64,000 bases of DNA from Hydractinia symbiolongicarpus (Eukaryota > Cnidaria > Hydrozoa > Anthoathecata > Hydractiniidae), in contig NC_079882.1 of NCBI RefSeq assembly GCF_029227915.1, forward strand, positions 11,346,001-11,410,000, in the 5' to 3' direction. This document shows, in pieces, positions 26,001 through 36,955 of the stretch. Both the position numbers and the translations under genes were made by a program. The notes beneath the pieces are model-generated. The model was not told the DNA's origin, did no database searches, and was given only the letters and a program-made list of their open reading frames with translations. Numbering within the stretch: the first letter of the stretch is position 1; each line of letters begins with the position of its first letter.

Positions 26001-26844
26001 TTAAAAGTTTTGTTCACTTCGGAGTTTCTGTTTTGTAGAGAATTGTGATCACGCATTTTGTTTAAGTTGTATTCGAAACTGGAGATCGTCTTCACATCAG
26101 GATAAAACTGTCGTCAGGTAATGTTGTTTTGTGTGAAAAGTTAATTCTTCTTTTTGTTGAAATCATCCGTATCTAATATTTAATTTTTTCACAGATCATG
26201 TCCAATTTGTCGGGTTTCGTCGTGGTTTGTCACTCCAGTAGGTCACTCTAATTGCGTATTCTTATTTTATCTTTCTTTTATCATACGCATGACTCGGCTG
26301 GGGATTGAACCCAAGATCTTCCGCACTAGAAGCGAACAATCTACCACGTGGCCTGTCGGGGTTTTTCTTTTAAAGTTGTGTGTTGCTTATAAGAATTGCT
26401 TTAATTTAGAGTGAGTTCTGGATAAGCGATGCTGAAGAAAAGAAAACCATCATTGACAACTATAAGAACTATCTTAGGTAAAAAAAAATCCAATGGGAGA
26501 ACTTTATGTGATAGGAGAGACTTGACGTAACGTCTTCTTTTTAGTACGAAATCTTGTCGAAATTTTGATCAGGGGCGAGGTGAATGCCGTTTTGGTTCAA
26601 GCTGTTTTTACAAACACGGTAATTTTTCTTTCAGCGTATTCTGTATTAATCAATGTCTACATGCGCTCTTTTCACATTTTTAATTCCGTTAGAATTTCCT
26701 GATGGAAATCTCGATGTCAGTAAACCAAATCTTCGATACCGTGAAAATTCAGAGGGTCTGTCGCAAGCGCTTCAAACAACAAGGTTAGTATTCAAGCCTG
26801 ATCTTTACACGAAATTGAAGAAAAAAGCAAATGCTACTAATTAA
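23060..26844 (+). CDS. MKRN: Makorin, CCCH zinc-finger RING E3 ubiquitin ligase (15 exons)
   Basis: Makorins are RNA-binding E3 ligases. Exons: 23060-23085, 23190-23265, 23467-23574, 23659-23751, 24066-24113, 24329-24463, 24540-24583, 24833-24912, 24988-25051, 25884-25966, 26039-26117, 26195-26237, 26410-26477, 26545-26618, 26693-26844; all in phase, 390 residues. Order seen: CCCH finger 1 (C8, C16, C22, H26), finger 2 (C36, C44, C50, H54), finger 3 (C164, C172, C178, H182), the makorin Cys/His motif [14 protein letters not shown] at 183-196, the RING (C231, C234, C255, H257, C260, C263, C281, C284), then finger 4 (C320, C330, C336, H340). This is the canonical makorin architecture with all ligands present. 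The start at 23060 was chosen because it supplies C8 of finger 1 across the first intron. MKRN1 versus MKRN2 identity is not decided. Confidence 0.95.
23297..23451 (+). repeat. 34-bp minisatellite in MKRN intron 2
   Basis: A 34-nt unit beginning TGTGTTTTCTCGCCCGTTTT is repeated at 23297, 23331 and 23365, followed by a shortened unit at 23399 and another full unit at 23418. Copies differ by only a few bases, so the expansion is recent. The reading frames through it are an artefact of the repeat. Confidence 0.9.
24671..24836 (+). repeat. Series of duplicated 3' splice-acceptor segments before MKRN exon 8
   Basis: The real exon 8 junction is TTTTTTCAG/TTGCGAATATCAACATGG. Upstream the same block recurs in imperfect form: TTTTAG/TTGTCAGTGCCAACAT (start 24677), an AA-ended copy at 24721, TTTAG/TTGTGACTGCCAACAT (24755) and TTTTTAG/TTTTAAGTGCCAACAG (24791). 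Spacing is about 34-44 nt. The 24755 and 24791 acceptors are in frame with exon 8 and have no stop before it. Confidence 0.75.
26284..26360 (-). repeat. tRNA-derived SINE head (minus strand) in MKRN intron 12
   Basis: Minus-strand sequence includes CCACGTGGTAGATTGTTCGC, TTCTAGTGCGGAAGATCTT and the B-box-like GGGTTCAATCCCC. It matches the head of the SINE at 53325-53640 position for position (TGGTAGAGCGTTCGC..., GGTTCAAACCC). Confidence 0.7.
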
Positions 26845-27674
26845 AGCATCAAACAACATCGATGGGTGGGAAAAATGAAGTGGGTGAATTTTTCTTCTTA
26901 GGTCTATAATAGGGCAGGTAAATAATAGCCGGGGGTTGGGTAGTTTTTTGTTCAGATTATGTTATTAGACTTTCCATTTAACACAATACCCTTCGCTTAT
27001 TCTGCTTAATAATAATAATAATAATAATAATATAAGAGGGATATCCTGATAAATCGAATTACGTGGTAAAATTTCCCGAACTTTGGTATGACTCCCCCCC
27101 CCCTCTTTTAATTAAGTTATCAAGAGTAGGTCTAAGGCATGGCCGAGGAAACCCACGTTAGGTGGGAATAAATTTTAACCAATGACAAATGAGAAAATTA
27201 ATGCTTTGAGTCTTGGGTTGTACGTGCATAGATTAATGATATTAGCATGGTATGTTTTGATTAGTCATGTATTATTTTAACTACTATTTTTATCAGGTTG
27301 AGTGAATTTATCGCTGTTCGTGATGCCACGTAAACGTGCATTTTAAAATGTGACGCAAGCAAATGTCATGGTATTGATTGGGTAGTAAATGTTTAGTTGC
27401 AGATAATTGATTCCCATTGATACTTCAAAATGGATTCTTTAATCAAGTTATCGTCAGCTCGGATGTTTCCGCAGTTGCTTTGTAATGGGGAACGTAGAAA
27501 TAATAAAGACACATTAGTATAAGGACATTATAATTTATATGGACATGAGAAATATTCATTTATTTTTGTTTCTAAAGAATAATTTTGTTAACATTGTTTT
27601 CTCGAATGTCAAACCAGCCACGTCTGCTCTTTCCACAATTCAATATTTTCTGTTTCGTGAATAAAAACAGATTT
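26845..27674. other. Convergent 3' flanks of MKRN and the F-box gene
   Basis: No gene is seen. Features: an (AAT)n microsatellite at about 27009-27032, a C9 run near 27090, and on the minus strand an AATAAA-containing 3' flank of the F-box gene near 27560. Confidence 0.5.
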
Positions 27675-29318
27675 TTATGTTCGCAATAATGAGAAATGAT
27701 GATCATCTAATCTTTTAAGGTCTGTTTTATAAAACGCTTGGCAATTAACGCCGTTCTGTGCTGTTTGTTTCGAAAAATTCGCGCTGTAACCTCTCTTCTT
27801 TAATTTTGAGCATAAATACTTGTCAAAACATACGTCAGCTTGTGGTATGATATATGCAGGTCCATTAGAATTCACTTTAATATTAAATGTGCCTGCCACC
27901 TCCTTTATAATGGTGTCTAGTTGTTTCTGTTTGTGTAAATAACCACCTGTAAAAACGTTGCGTAAACTTTGACACGATGTAAACATTGCTACTAACGACA
28001 ATCTTAAGGTTTCGTGTAAACATTTCTCGTAATAAATGTTGTATACGAATAAAGATTGCAGATGTAAACATTTCTGAGAAAGGGCGTTAAATAAAACAGG
28101 TGCTTTGAAGGAACATTCGCTAAGCTGTAAACTTAGACTTTTAATTTTCGGAAGATCATTGAAAAGCATTACCAGTTCTTCCTCAGTTTTCACAATTGTT
28201 CCAATCCGAAGGTATTGAAGGTTTGGAGAGTGTCTACAAAGTTTGGCTAATGCTTTAGTTGACATGGCGAAAGTGCTCTGAATGTCTATTGTCACAAGCG
28301 AAAGTTTTGATTGCTGCGAGATTTGATTGATAACTTTGTCCGTCAAAGATCTTCCCCACCCAACAAAGCAAACTCGAAGTTGCCGCAAGTACCTTAACTT
28401 TGTCAGGAGATAACGCATATCGGCTTCCAAGAGTTTACAACAGAATGATATGTTTAAGTCTGTTATTTTGATTTTCTCCCACTCAACTGCTGTGATATGC
28501 TCTCCGGCAATCCGTGTACCGCTTATGTCGAGGGTGTTTAAATTCAAAAGATCTTCAATCGTGCTTAAAAAATTTCCTTTAACGTATATGCATCCTCGCA
28601 CGCTAAGGGATTCCAATCTGGGTGTGTTTTTGATTATTCCCTTTAAAAATGAATCAGTCAAAGCAGGGTTATTTTGCACGTGCAGGACTTTTAGATGTAG
28701 TAACCAGGTTGTAGACAGTCGTGACAACCAATCACTGGGTAGTGTTTGCGAAAACGCCATAGCTTCTATCTTCGGTAACGATACTAGTGTCCCTGTATCT
28801 TCAAACCAACTACCTTGAACATTACGTAAATCTAAAATTTTTAAGTTTGACGGCAAATCAATACAGTTGGTCAGTCGGAGAACATTTCTTTCGCGAACTG
28901 GAATGGAAAACTTACAATACTGCAACAGCAAGATCTCCATGTTTTTGAAAATAATTTTAATACATTTAAAGGAAGGGATCGTCATGTAACTCCACATGAG
29001 ATTGACAACTCTTACATGCTGACTAATCCTTTCGGGCAAACGAAATAATAAATTATTTTCTTTTATTCTTTTACACGATAGGTTAACGGTCCTCCATAGT
29101 TGTTTATCTTCCGCAATTCGTTTCCAGAGCTTGCTCACGCACCTCAGGGAAAGCAGATCTCTGACTGCCAGAAATGAAAACGTGTGCAACTGTACACTCT
29201 CAGGAATTCTATTTATGTCAAAATTACATTTTTCTGGGAGCATTGTTGGTTGCTTTTGCCTTTTGCTTTCCGTGCAAAAATCATTTTTACCATGACAAAA
29301 CGTACAGATTTGACTCAT
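27675..29318 (-). CDS. F-box and leucine-rich-repeat protein, single coding exon
   Basis: F-box proteins link substrates to SCF (SKP1-CUL1-RBX1) ubiquitin ligases. This 547-residue frame has an F-box at about 35-80 (NRIPESVQLHTFSFL, then LLSLRCVSKLWKRIAED, LWRTVNL), followed by a long region of irregular leucine-rich repeats (for example LKILDLRN, LNTLDISGTRI, LVTIDIQST, NLQYLRIGT) to about residue 430. The N-terminus has a small Cys cluster (C5, C8, C15). It is intronless in its coding part, unlike its neighbours, and has TTTTTTACAG two nt before the ATG, so the only intron, or a spliced-leader site, would lie in the 5' leader. The frame is intact over its full length. Substrate and orthology are not recognisable to me. 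Confidence 0.85.
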   Translation of the reverse strand: MSQICTFCHGKNDFCTESKRQKQPTMLPEKCNFDINRIPESVQLHTFSFLAVRDLLSLRCVSKLWKRIAEDKQLWRTVNLSCKRIKENNLLFRLPERISQHVRVVNLMWSYMTIPSFKCIKIIFKNMEILLLQYCKFSIPVRERNVLRLTNCIDLPSNLKILDLRNVQGSWFEDTGTLVSLPKIEAMAFSQTLPSDWLSRLSTTWLLHLKVLHVQNNPALTDSFLKGIIKNTPRLESLSVRGCIYVKGNFLSTIEDLLNLNTLDISGTRIAGEHITAVEWEKIKITDLNISFCCKLLEADMRYLLTKLRYLRQLRVCFVGWGRSLTDKVINQISQQSKLSLVTIDIQSTFAMSTKALAKLCRHSPNLQYLRIGTIVKTEEELVMLFNDLPKIKSLSLQLSECSFKAPVLFNALSQKCLHLQSLFVYNIYYEKCLHETLRLSLVAMFTSCQSLRNVFTGGYLHKQKQLDTIIKEVAGTFNIKVNSNGPAYIIPQADVCFDKYLCSKLKKRGYSANFSKQTAQNGVNCQAFYKTDLKRLDDHHFSLLRT

Positions 29319-30180
29319 GTCTGTAAAAAATTAAGTTTCATCCCTAATAACGGCTCTTACAGCTCCGACAGCTAAAGTATTCGAAAATTCACTGCAATAG
29401 CTTCAGTAATAACGCTAAAAGCTAAAGAATTCTTGTTTCAGTTGCGTCATTTTTTTAAATTCAAGTTTTTAGGTACAACTTGGTTAGCCCAATTGTGTAA
29501 AAAAATTCCCATTGCCTTGAAAGATACCTTATTATATTTGAACAAAATAAGAAATTTTCAAAATCAAGTTAAAGACACGACATGCGGCAGTAAATGTAAA
29601 ATTTTCATACCCGTAACCCATATTTTATTACATCAAAGGATCCTCTGAATCTTTCTAACAATCCGACAGCTAAAGAGGATTAACCTTAATTATTAGGGGA
29701 CATAGCTTGTCTTATGATGCCTAGGGATTTGGCTGTAAAGAAACCAGAAACAAAAGAAATAAATTAAACCGTTTTATTATTATAAAAAACACCGCATCCA
29801 AAATTTATGAAGAAAAAACTGACATAAATAAATTGTAACAAAAAAATGCAGCCGCAGGTAGAAAAATACACAAGAGAGAAAAATTCGTGGTCACTCTCAC
29901 TTAAAATAAAAAAAATTCTATGCGAAACATAAATTTATGCAATTAGTTACAACACAAATATTTACAACTTTTGATAAATAAAATTATACTGGAAAATTTA
30001 AACAGCAAATAAACTGATTTTAGGCTCGCTTATTTAACTTCCAGAATTTTTTGCCTAGATAAGATTCCTGCAAAAAAACACTTTGGTTTTTTCAGTTGGT
30101 GCACATGACAAGAAATAAATATAGAAAATATTAAAGTTATCCGAAACAACACATTACATTTCATGCATCGATTATTCGTT
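29319..30180. other. Spacer between F-box and DOMON genes
   Basis: No gene is seen. It includes the F-box gene 5' region on one side and the 3' region of the DOMON gene on the other. Small open frames here show no motif. Confidence 0.5.
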
Positions 30181-33100
30181 TTAACTCGAAGCCTTCGCTT
30201 TCTCTTCTCTGAGAAATTCGATTTCCTCTTCGGCATCCGAATCGAAATCATCCCTGAAAATAAATACAGGAGTATATAAATACAGTAATATTTCTTTAAC
30301 AGTAGTTCAATACAAAAATGTGTATATACAGGGTCAATTTTCAACACAACCTGTTTAGTCCATGCTACTTACACTTTATAAAACGCCACTTTGTGTTTCC
30401 TCACTTTAGGAAGCCTTGAAGTTTTCCTTGCGCAACAACACGCAACACAAAGTGTCAACATTCCAGTGAAAAGTGCTGAAGCGCCAATGATAGCCATGTA
30501 CAAACTATTCGTGATATTTTCGTACCAATGTCCAGCTAAATTATAAAGAATTCACATTTAAACTCTTTATTCGGAGACTCTTTATTGGTTTTGAAAAAGA
30601 AACTTTGTAAAACTCGCTAATTAACCTTTCACGAATGTGAATTTTTTTTGAAGAATCTGAACATAACCCATTTTTCTTTAAAATTAAACATTTTTAATGC
30701 AGTATATTGCACTAAAAATAGTTTTAATCGTCAAATTCATCACACGTAAGTTGAAGTTTGTTTTATGTGCTATAGTTTTCTCATTGCTCGTTACCTGAAA
30801 ACAAACTTTGGCGGGAAGAAAATTTAGCTGATTAAATTATTTAACTTGGCGGACAATAAAAAAATTAAATTTGGCAGCAAGAGAAAAAATATAATTTGGC
30901 AGGAATTTAATTTGGTGCCAAATTTTATTCCCTTCATAAGGTACTTAGAAGTATTGGATTATCTTTTGCAAAAATAACAAAAACGACAATTATCGCAAAT
31001 ATGAGCTTTTCACAAGTTCAAGTTTTACGAAAATGGCTCAATTTCACGAAATTCTTTGGAGCTTCAAGTAAACTAAGTAGCAGCAAAACTGCTGTGGCCA
31101 AAGTTTCCAAGGCAATTCCTAACATTCAAACTTACCTCCTGGACAATTGCATTTCTTAGTGGGACAAGGAGTTGTTCCGTTCACTAAAACAGTACCTAAA
31201 AAATATTTTTTTTATAAATATTCCCTGTTTTTAGCCATTTTAATCAGATATTAAGTAGATCAACTCACTTATAGTTTTGATATTTGATTTTTCATCGATA
31301 ACAGGCATTACTTCACTGCTTTCATTTGCTAGAGTGGATGATTCAGTGCTTAGTGGTATTTTAGTTGCTAGTGGTACTTCGGTTGCTGATGGGATTTCGG
31401 TTGCTTCTGGACTTGATTTTACTGGTCCGGATTCATTCGAAATACCAATGGAATTGACATCAACAGGTTGTGGTGTAGTGGTAGGCTGCAACAGTTTTAG
31501 TGAGGTTGGATCATTTAACGTCACAACAGCTTCGTGTAATTTGCTTTTGAAATCGTTAAAAATGGCTGCCCCGTTTTCATCACCATAAGCCCAAATTAAC
31601 TTGACAGGTTGACCATACTGATATAAAAAAAATGCAATAATAAATTATTATTTTTGACATAATAAAAGTAACAAACGGTTAGCGATGACTATTAAGGGTA
31701 ATTTCCACTACCACAATATATTGCAAACAATTAATTGTACACCATTGTATATTCTTGTACAAGATATTGTACAGATGTAATCACAACGTACATTATACAA
31801 TAATGTATATTGTATAATGTATACAACGTATATTATACAATATTGTAGCTTCAAAGCTCACAAGGTTTTTGAATCAAATCAGTTTGATTTGAAGAGAGAA
31901 TGTAATACCCCCTTCTTTTTTTGTGCATATAAGCATTATCGAAACAAATGTATAAATTATTTATAACCTTCTTTATAACTGGTTACTACAATTAATTTTA
32001 CAACATTGCATACAATATATTGTAGCAGTGGAAACTACCCTTTATACACTGTATAAAGGGTAGTTTTCTACATTTTTCTCCATTGAGCTTCTCCTCTATT
32101 ATAAAAAAGGTCCTTATTCGACAAAAGGGTGCTTGGGGATGGCGCTTATTTGAGGATTACTCCAGAAAGCTAAAATAATACAAAAAATTATTTGAACGAC
32201 TATAGTATGAGCAACTATGTGCCAATATTAGGCTTTGTATGCACAGACTTTTAAAAGTAATTTCTGATCGAAATGAGTTATTCGTTACCAGATGTCAATT
32301 TTTCCATGATGGGTATGGTCTCGTGTGACGTTTTTGCAGCAAAAAATGAAATTCAAAATTTTTGAGTTTTTTATTTCATTCAATAGAGCATAAAAAACAT
32401 TAAAATGTATTATCCTTATGTAATTTGTGTGTTGTGGGAATAAGAGAAATAAAGGAAATGCAACCTTTATTTTTCTTCATTTTGTGAAAAATTTTAAAAG
32501 TTTCTTTTAATGAGTTCATAAAAGCATCCCCCTTGAATGAGCACCCTGATCAAAGTCCGAAAATAAATGAGAATCCCAGGTTTAATTGAATATATATGTT
32601 ATAAGAAAACTAATAATTACAGGTAAATCACCCAAATCTCTTTCGAGGGTTAATTCATATTGATCAACAGATATCTTTTGATTGCTTTTGATGTAAACAT
32701 TTCTTGGAGATTTTATGATGTCGCCAACACTGTTAAAAGTCAATGTCTAAAAAAATTAAAAAAAAATTTAAAAGTGGAAGTAAAAAATTTTAATAAGCTA
32801 TGCTTACTAAGATTTTTACTTCCAATGAAGTAAACCAAAAAGTAAACTAAAAAACAAACAAAAGCATTGCAAATTTAAAACAAGAGTGAATTCACACCCA
32901 CCCTGATATAAATTTTGATTTTGTTTCGCTTTCTTGGATGTATAAATGCCAAATCTTCTGAAGGTGATGACTCGTACTCCATTTTATGGAAGCCTACCAC
33001 AGACCATGTATATTGATGAGGCATGACCACATTCATTGTAAGATAGCCATCAGTTGCGATGTGCCATGATAATTTGATCCCCCCAGTTAAAGATAACATA

Positions 33101-33204
33101 TTTTGTTGCCTTGAAATATTATCATTGTCAAGAAATGGAATACCATGCACTGAAACTAGGAGCAGCAACCAACAAGTCAACAAAACAATATTTGTTTTCG
33201 ACAT
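30181..33204 (-). CDS. Type I membrane protein with DOMON domain (6 exons)
   Basis: Exons on the minus strand: 33204-32902, 32746-32621, 31617-31269, 31195-31136, 30535-30373, 30253-30181; all in phase, 357 residues. Residues 1-21 are a signal peptide (IVLLTCWLLLLVSVHG). About 40-165 resemble a DOMON domain (IKLSWHIATDGYLTMNVVMP, WSVVGFHKM, VKLIWAYGDENG), a beta-sandwich that binds haem or sugar in other proteins. A Ser/Thr/Pro/Glu-rich stalk with LATKIPLSTESSTL-like repeats follows, then a short Cys motif (PCPTKKCNCPG), a membrane helix at about 291-315 (MAIIGASALFTGMLTLCVACCC) and a cytosolic acidic tail. No reductase or monooxygenase domain follows, unlike ferric-chelate reductase or MOXD proteins. 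The ATG is 8 nt after a TATTTAG acceptor-like site. Confidence 0.75.
31692..32043. mobile_element. MITE in DOMON gene intron 2
   Basis: The left end AAGGGTAATTTCCACTACCA followed by CAATATATTG is matched in inverse at the right end (CAATATATTGTAGCAGTGGA then AACTACCCTTT). The interior is rich in TTGTAC/TATAC palindromic runs. A second short inverse terminus follows directly at about 32053-32071. Confidence 0.75.
32110..32570. repeat. Probable decayed element with inverted termini
   Basis: GGGTGCTTGGGGATGGCGCTTA near the left and AAGCATCCCCCTTGAATGAG with CACCCT near the right are partly inverse to one another. The interior shows no frame. It lies in DOMON intron 2. Confidence 0.35.
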
Positions 33205-33547
33205 TTTTGACTCTAAATATCACAAGTATCTTAATTTAATATTTCTAATAAGCAAAAAAAAACAGCTATTATTAGCTTTATTGCATGTATAATACACACA
33301 AAGATATTTTTGAAAATTTCTTAGAGATAATTAACTCCTATATATACGAAAGTGTGGCACTCGAGGGCTAAAATATGCTGATATCAGCAGCAAAAATCTG
33401 AAAATCATAAGGCAGAACCACATTTTTTTCAAAATTACCCAGGGTTCCTCGACGTTGTCTATCATATTGGCTAGCGCTGAAACTTGTGAACAAGACGCGG
33501 TTGGAAGCTACGGGAATCATGGTTTCGAACTGAAGACATGCAAAGAA

Positions 33548-36500
33548 ATGCCAAGAGTGGTGCAAGGGAAAGAAGAGGAAGTCTTAAGTAATTTTTTTTC
33601 ATTGGATTTGCAAGAATTTGAGGTACCCCACAATGAGAAGTAAAAAACAGAAACGCCTTTCTGATGTCTGATGATGAGGGATGGTCAGATCTGGATAATA
33701 TTTATTTTGTGATTTTAAGCTACCTATAGCAAGTACCATGCCAGCACTCCAGGGGCACATTTGTTATTAAATAATTAAGTGATAAAGTACAAGAGGTAAA
33801 TATATTTTTATGTACCTAGCTACACAAAAGATTTTTTTAAGGCATTCTTTCATTTTAAATAAAAATAAGCTACCTGCTAGCTATTTGGACCTGCCATAAC
33901 AGTGAACAGTCAAGACTTCAGTATACAGCTAGTTAGGTATGCAAGGTACAAACAGAAACCTATATTTCATAAGTAAATTGCTGCAAATGTTCAGGTTTCT
34001 TTTATCAAACAGAACCCTATTTTTCATAAATAAATTTTTGTAGATTTTCATGGTTTCTTTTATGAAATAACAAAATTTGGGAATGTATAGCCAGAAGTAA
34101 TATTCGCTAGAAGCAGGAAGACCAAAAGTCTCTGTCCAGGTTAAAGGTAAACTGTGTCACACGGAGGACATTTAGTGTAATGTGTTACAAATCCAGTGGA
34201 GCGCTTATTGCATTAAAGGTATAATACATTTTTCATAAACCAACATTCACAGGACTTTGATGAATCATTTTGCATAATAAGTTCCTGTAGATATTCAAAA
34301 ATTAATTGTGAGTGGCACCAGGCTGAGAGATTAGTGCAAGTAAACGTGTTGCAGGTCCAGGTGGGCAAAAAAATAACTTTCTAACCACTTTGTATTTATA
34401 CAGCATAAAATTTAGATTATGTATTTAACACTGTGCTTTAGAAGCACATTCCCACTTTCTCTGAGCCGGATAAGGTATTCGGTCCTAAACCTAAGACACA
34501 TTTTATCTGTTTGAATTATTTTGAATCCTGGAGAATCACTTTTGAATGTTTTCTGTACACATGGCTTGTCAGAATTGGTATGCTGTCAAAATCAGTTTAT
34601 CAGCGTCTCCAAAGATGGCTAAATTAAGAACTCAGAAGCTATAATAGTAGCAAAAAAAATTTTTGGGTTCATTTCATCAAACTGGTCTAAAAACATATAA
34701 TACTAAGTTTCAAGTCAGTTTATCTTAAAAACTTTTAATTTTTGTTAATGTAAAAGTAATTCACTTGAAAAGATTTCTGAGGTATTATATGAAAAAATCT
34801 TGAAGAATTGAATAATAAATTTTCCCGTAGGTGTTCTGAAATATGTGTAATATAATTTTAATAACTGTGATGTAATTTTCCTCTTAAGTTTTGACTTTTA
34901 ACCCAGCTAAAAATCTCAGTCTTGTCCTTTCCTACTTAGTCAAGCTAGCTATAGCAAAAAAAGTTTAATATTCAAACTTGACCTATTTTAGTGAGTACGA
35001 AGTAATAAATGCTAGTTTAATCCTAAATCTAGCTATAGGGTAGCTAAGCTACCTGTAAGAACAACATCAAATAACGTCGAGGCTGTTCTCTTTTGTAAAT
35101 GTTCTGCCCAGATTGCGAAAACGACCTGTTTACAACCGGGACAGCCAGGTTATGTACGCATGGCCAGATTATGTTTTTTTTCACTGGTTATGTCGTGGTG
35201 ACTGGATTATGAACGCTGATATAATGGCTGGCCAGGCAGGCTGTGATTGGCATTTTCTTTGAACTTTTGTGAATTAAACATTCTCTGGAAGATAGAACAC
35301 CCCTAAAAACTAGACCTGACGAAAGAAAGAAGTCTCAACGTAATTCTTCTTAGTATAAAGTACTCTTGTAGTAAATACATTTCAACGTAATATACATTGA
35401 AGTAACTAAATTTCACGGAACCTAAATTATTCTTTTTGCTGGAATTAAGTTTGGTGAAAAGTTATTAAACTTGCAATCCCCAAATTTAGTATTTGCCACA
35501 AAATTTCGTTTCATTTGAGAACAACAACAACTTTGCCACCAGGGCTATATTTGCTTGTCAGAAGTGATGACGAATGATATAAAAGCGGTCTGCCCCAATT
35601 ATGTTCGTTTTATAAGTGCTAAATAATATTTTTTGAATAATAAGCCGGCCTGTCCTGATTTTGTTGCCCTGATTATGTATTTTCTGCCCTGTTCTTAACC
35701 AGGGCAAGCTGCCGTACTTAATCAGGGGAGCGTTTATTATCCGGGTAGAACATAAACAAAACCAGTGTTATTTTTGTAATAAGTACCAAATTTTATGTGT
35801 ACATTTCTTGGGCTTATGAGTGTAACCAAAGTGCCCTGTACGTAAATCATAAAAATTTATGTCATTTGCTCACTCTTTACGAATAACACCACGTAACAAA
35901 GAAACCGTGCTTAGCTATTTCCCCTAACCTATACCGAGATTTGGTTGTGATATATATCAGAATTGATTGTCTTTAACATTTTCTATCATTTATCAAGGAT
36001 ATATTATAAATTTGTTCTATTATCTATGTTTAAAATAATAAAATAAAAGAGTTTAAATGATTTACAGGATTGATTTATAAACCAGTTATCAATCATAACC
36101 CCTAGTAATCAATGTTTCCACCAGGTATATAGATGTGAAAGACTGTTTTAGGGAGTGTTTAAAGTTAGGATTTGTAGTATGTAATCCCAAACACAAACAC
36201 CAATCTTATACCTATGTGTTAAAGGACTCCCTTGCCACATAAAAACTCTGTTATAAACTGCGTAAAGACTTGATTACAAAGATCAAGTGGCTAGTTATTT
36301 ATTACCAATCATATTCTGGAACATAGCAGTAAAAATTAATTATATTTTTTAAAGAAAAATAGAAAAATTCTTTATCATAAGCAAACATGGACAAAACAAA
36401 AAAACATTGCTTGTTTGTTGTTGTTTGTTTTTACATGACTCCCTCTCCTCCAGGCCAAACATACTTTGTCTGGCACCTCTAGGCAAGTTGGATGTTCAAC

Positions 36501-36955
36501 TTGGAGAATTAAATTTTTATGCAGTGAGACTAATTATTTCACTAGAAAATGAGAAATATTTATAATGCCCATAGTCAAAGCCTTAATAAATTTGCTCTGT
36601 TTACTTCTTTTTTTAATACAGAAAATGATCGAACAACTGAAACTGTGAAGAGGTGTATACTGACAACAAAATCAAGGTGTAAGTAGAAAATAGAACTAAA
36701 AAGGCTCAATTATAGCAACATATATAAGAGATTTAACAATAAATAATATACATTTTTATGCGAAATATAGCGACAATCAACAGTGACACTTGCACACAGC
36801 TCTTGCAAATTTTCTTCCGCTGCCGAATCAATCACGGGGCATTATCTTCCAAGATTGAAAATAGGAGCATTTCGTGCACCGCCTACATCGAACGATACCC
36901 AGCATTAGTAATCAGGCGTGATTGGGCGGTGGCAGCGTGCAGCAGGGGAGGGTAA
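33548..36955 (+). CDS. Weak candidate: small three-exon gene, product unknown
   Basis: Three segments join in phase: 33548-33587 (MPRVVQGKEEEVL, donor GTAATT), 36622-36678 (NDRTTETVKRCILTTKSR, between TTTTTTTAATACAG and GTAAGT) and 36771-36955 (TINSDTCTQLLQIFFRCRIN... to a TAA stop), giving 93 residues. The third segment is markedly richer in G+C than its surroundings. No family is recognised, and the first and third acceptors are ordinary for AT-rich DNA, so the join may be chance. The middle segment has the best splice signals and could belong to a different transcript. Confidence 0.25.
33588..35100. other. Non-coding stretch, no feature seen
   Basis: No convincing reading frame, RNA gene or element end was found. 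Repeated phrases such as TTTTATGAAAT/CATAAATAAAT and CTAGCTAGCT occur at low density. Confidence 0.4.
35101..35751. mobile_element. MITE with GTTCTGCCC termini and repeated GATTATGT motif
   Basis: Starts GTTCTGCCCAGATT and ends CCGGGTAGAAC, nearly the same termini as the 10596-11310 element. Here the internal repeated motif is different: GCCAGATTATGT, GACTGGATTATG, GTCCTGATTTTG, GCCCTGATTATGT. No frame is present. Confidence 0.65.

Noticed and set aside
28450-28818. 122-codon plus-strand frame
   Set aside because: Antisense shadow of the intact F-box/LRR frame.
31277-31588. 103-codon plus-strand frame
   Set aside because: Antisense of the Ser/Thr-rich stalk exon of the DOMON gene, where low-complexity codons keep the other strand open.
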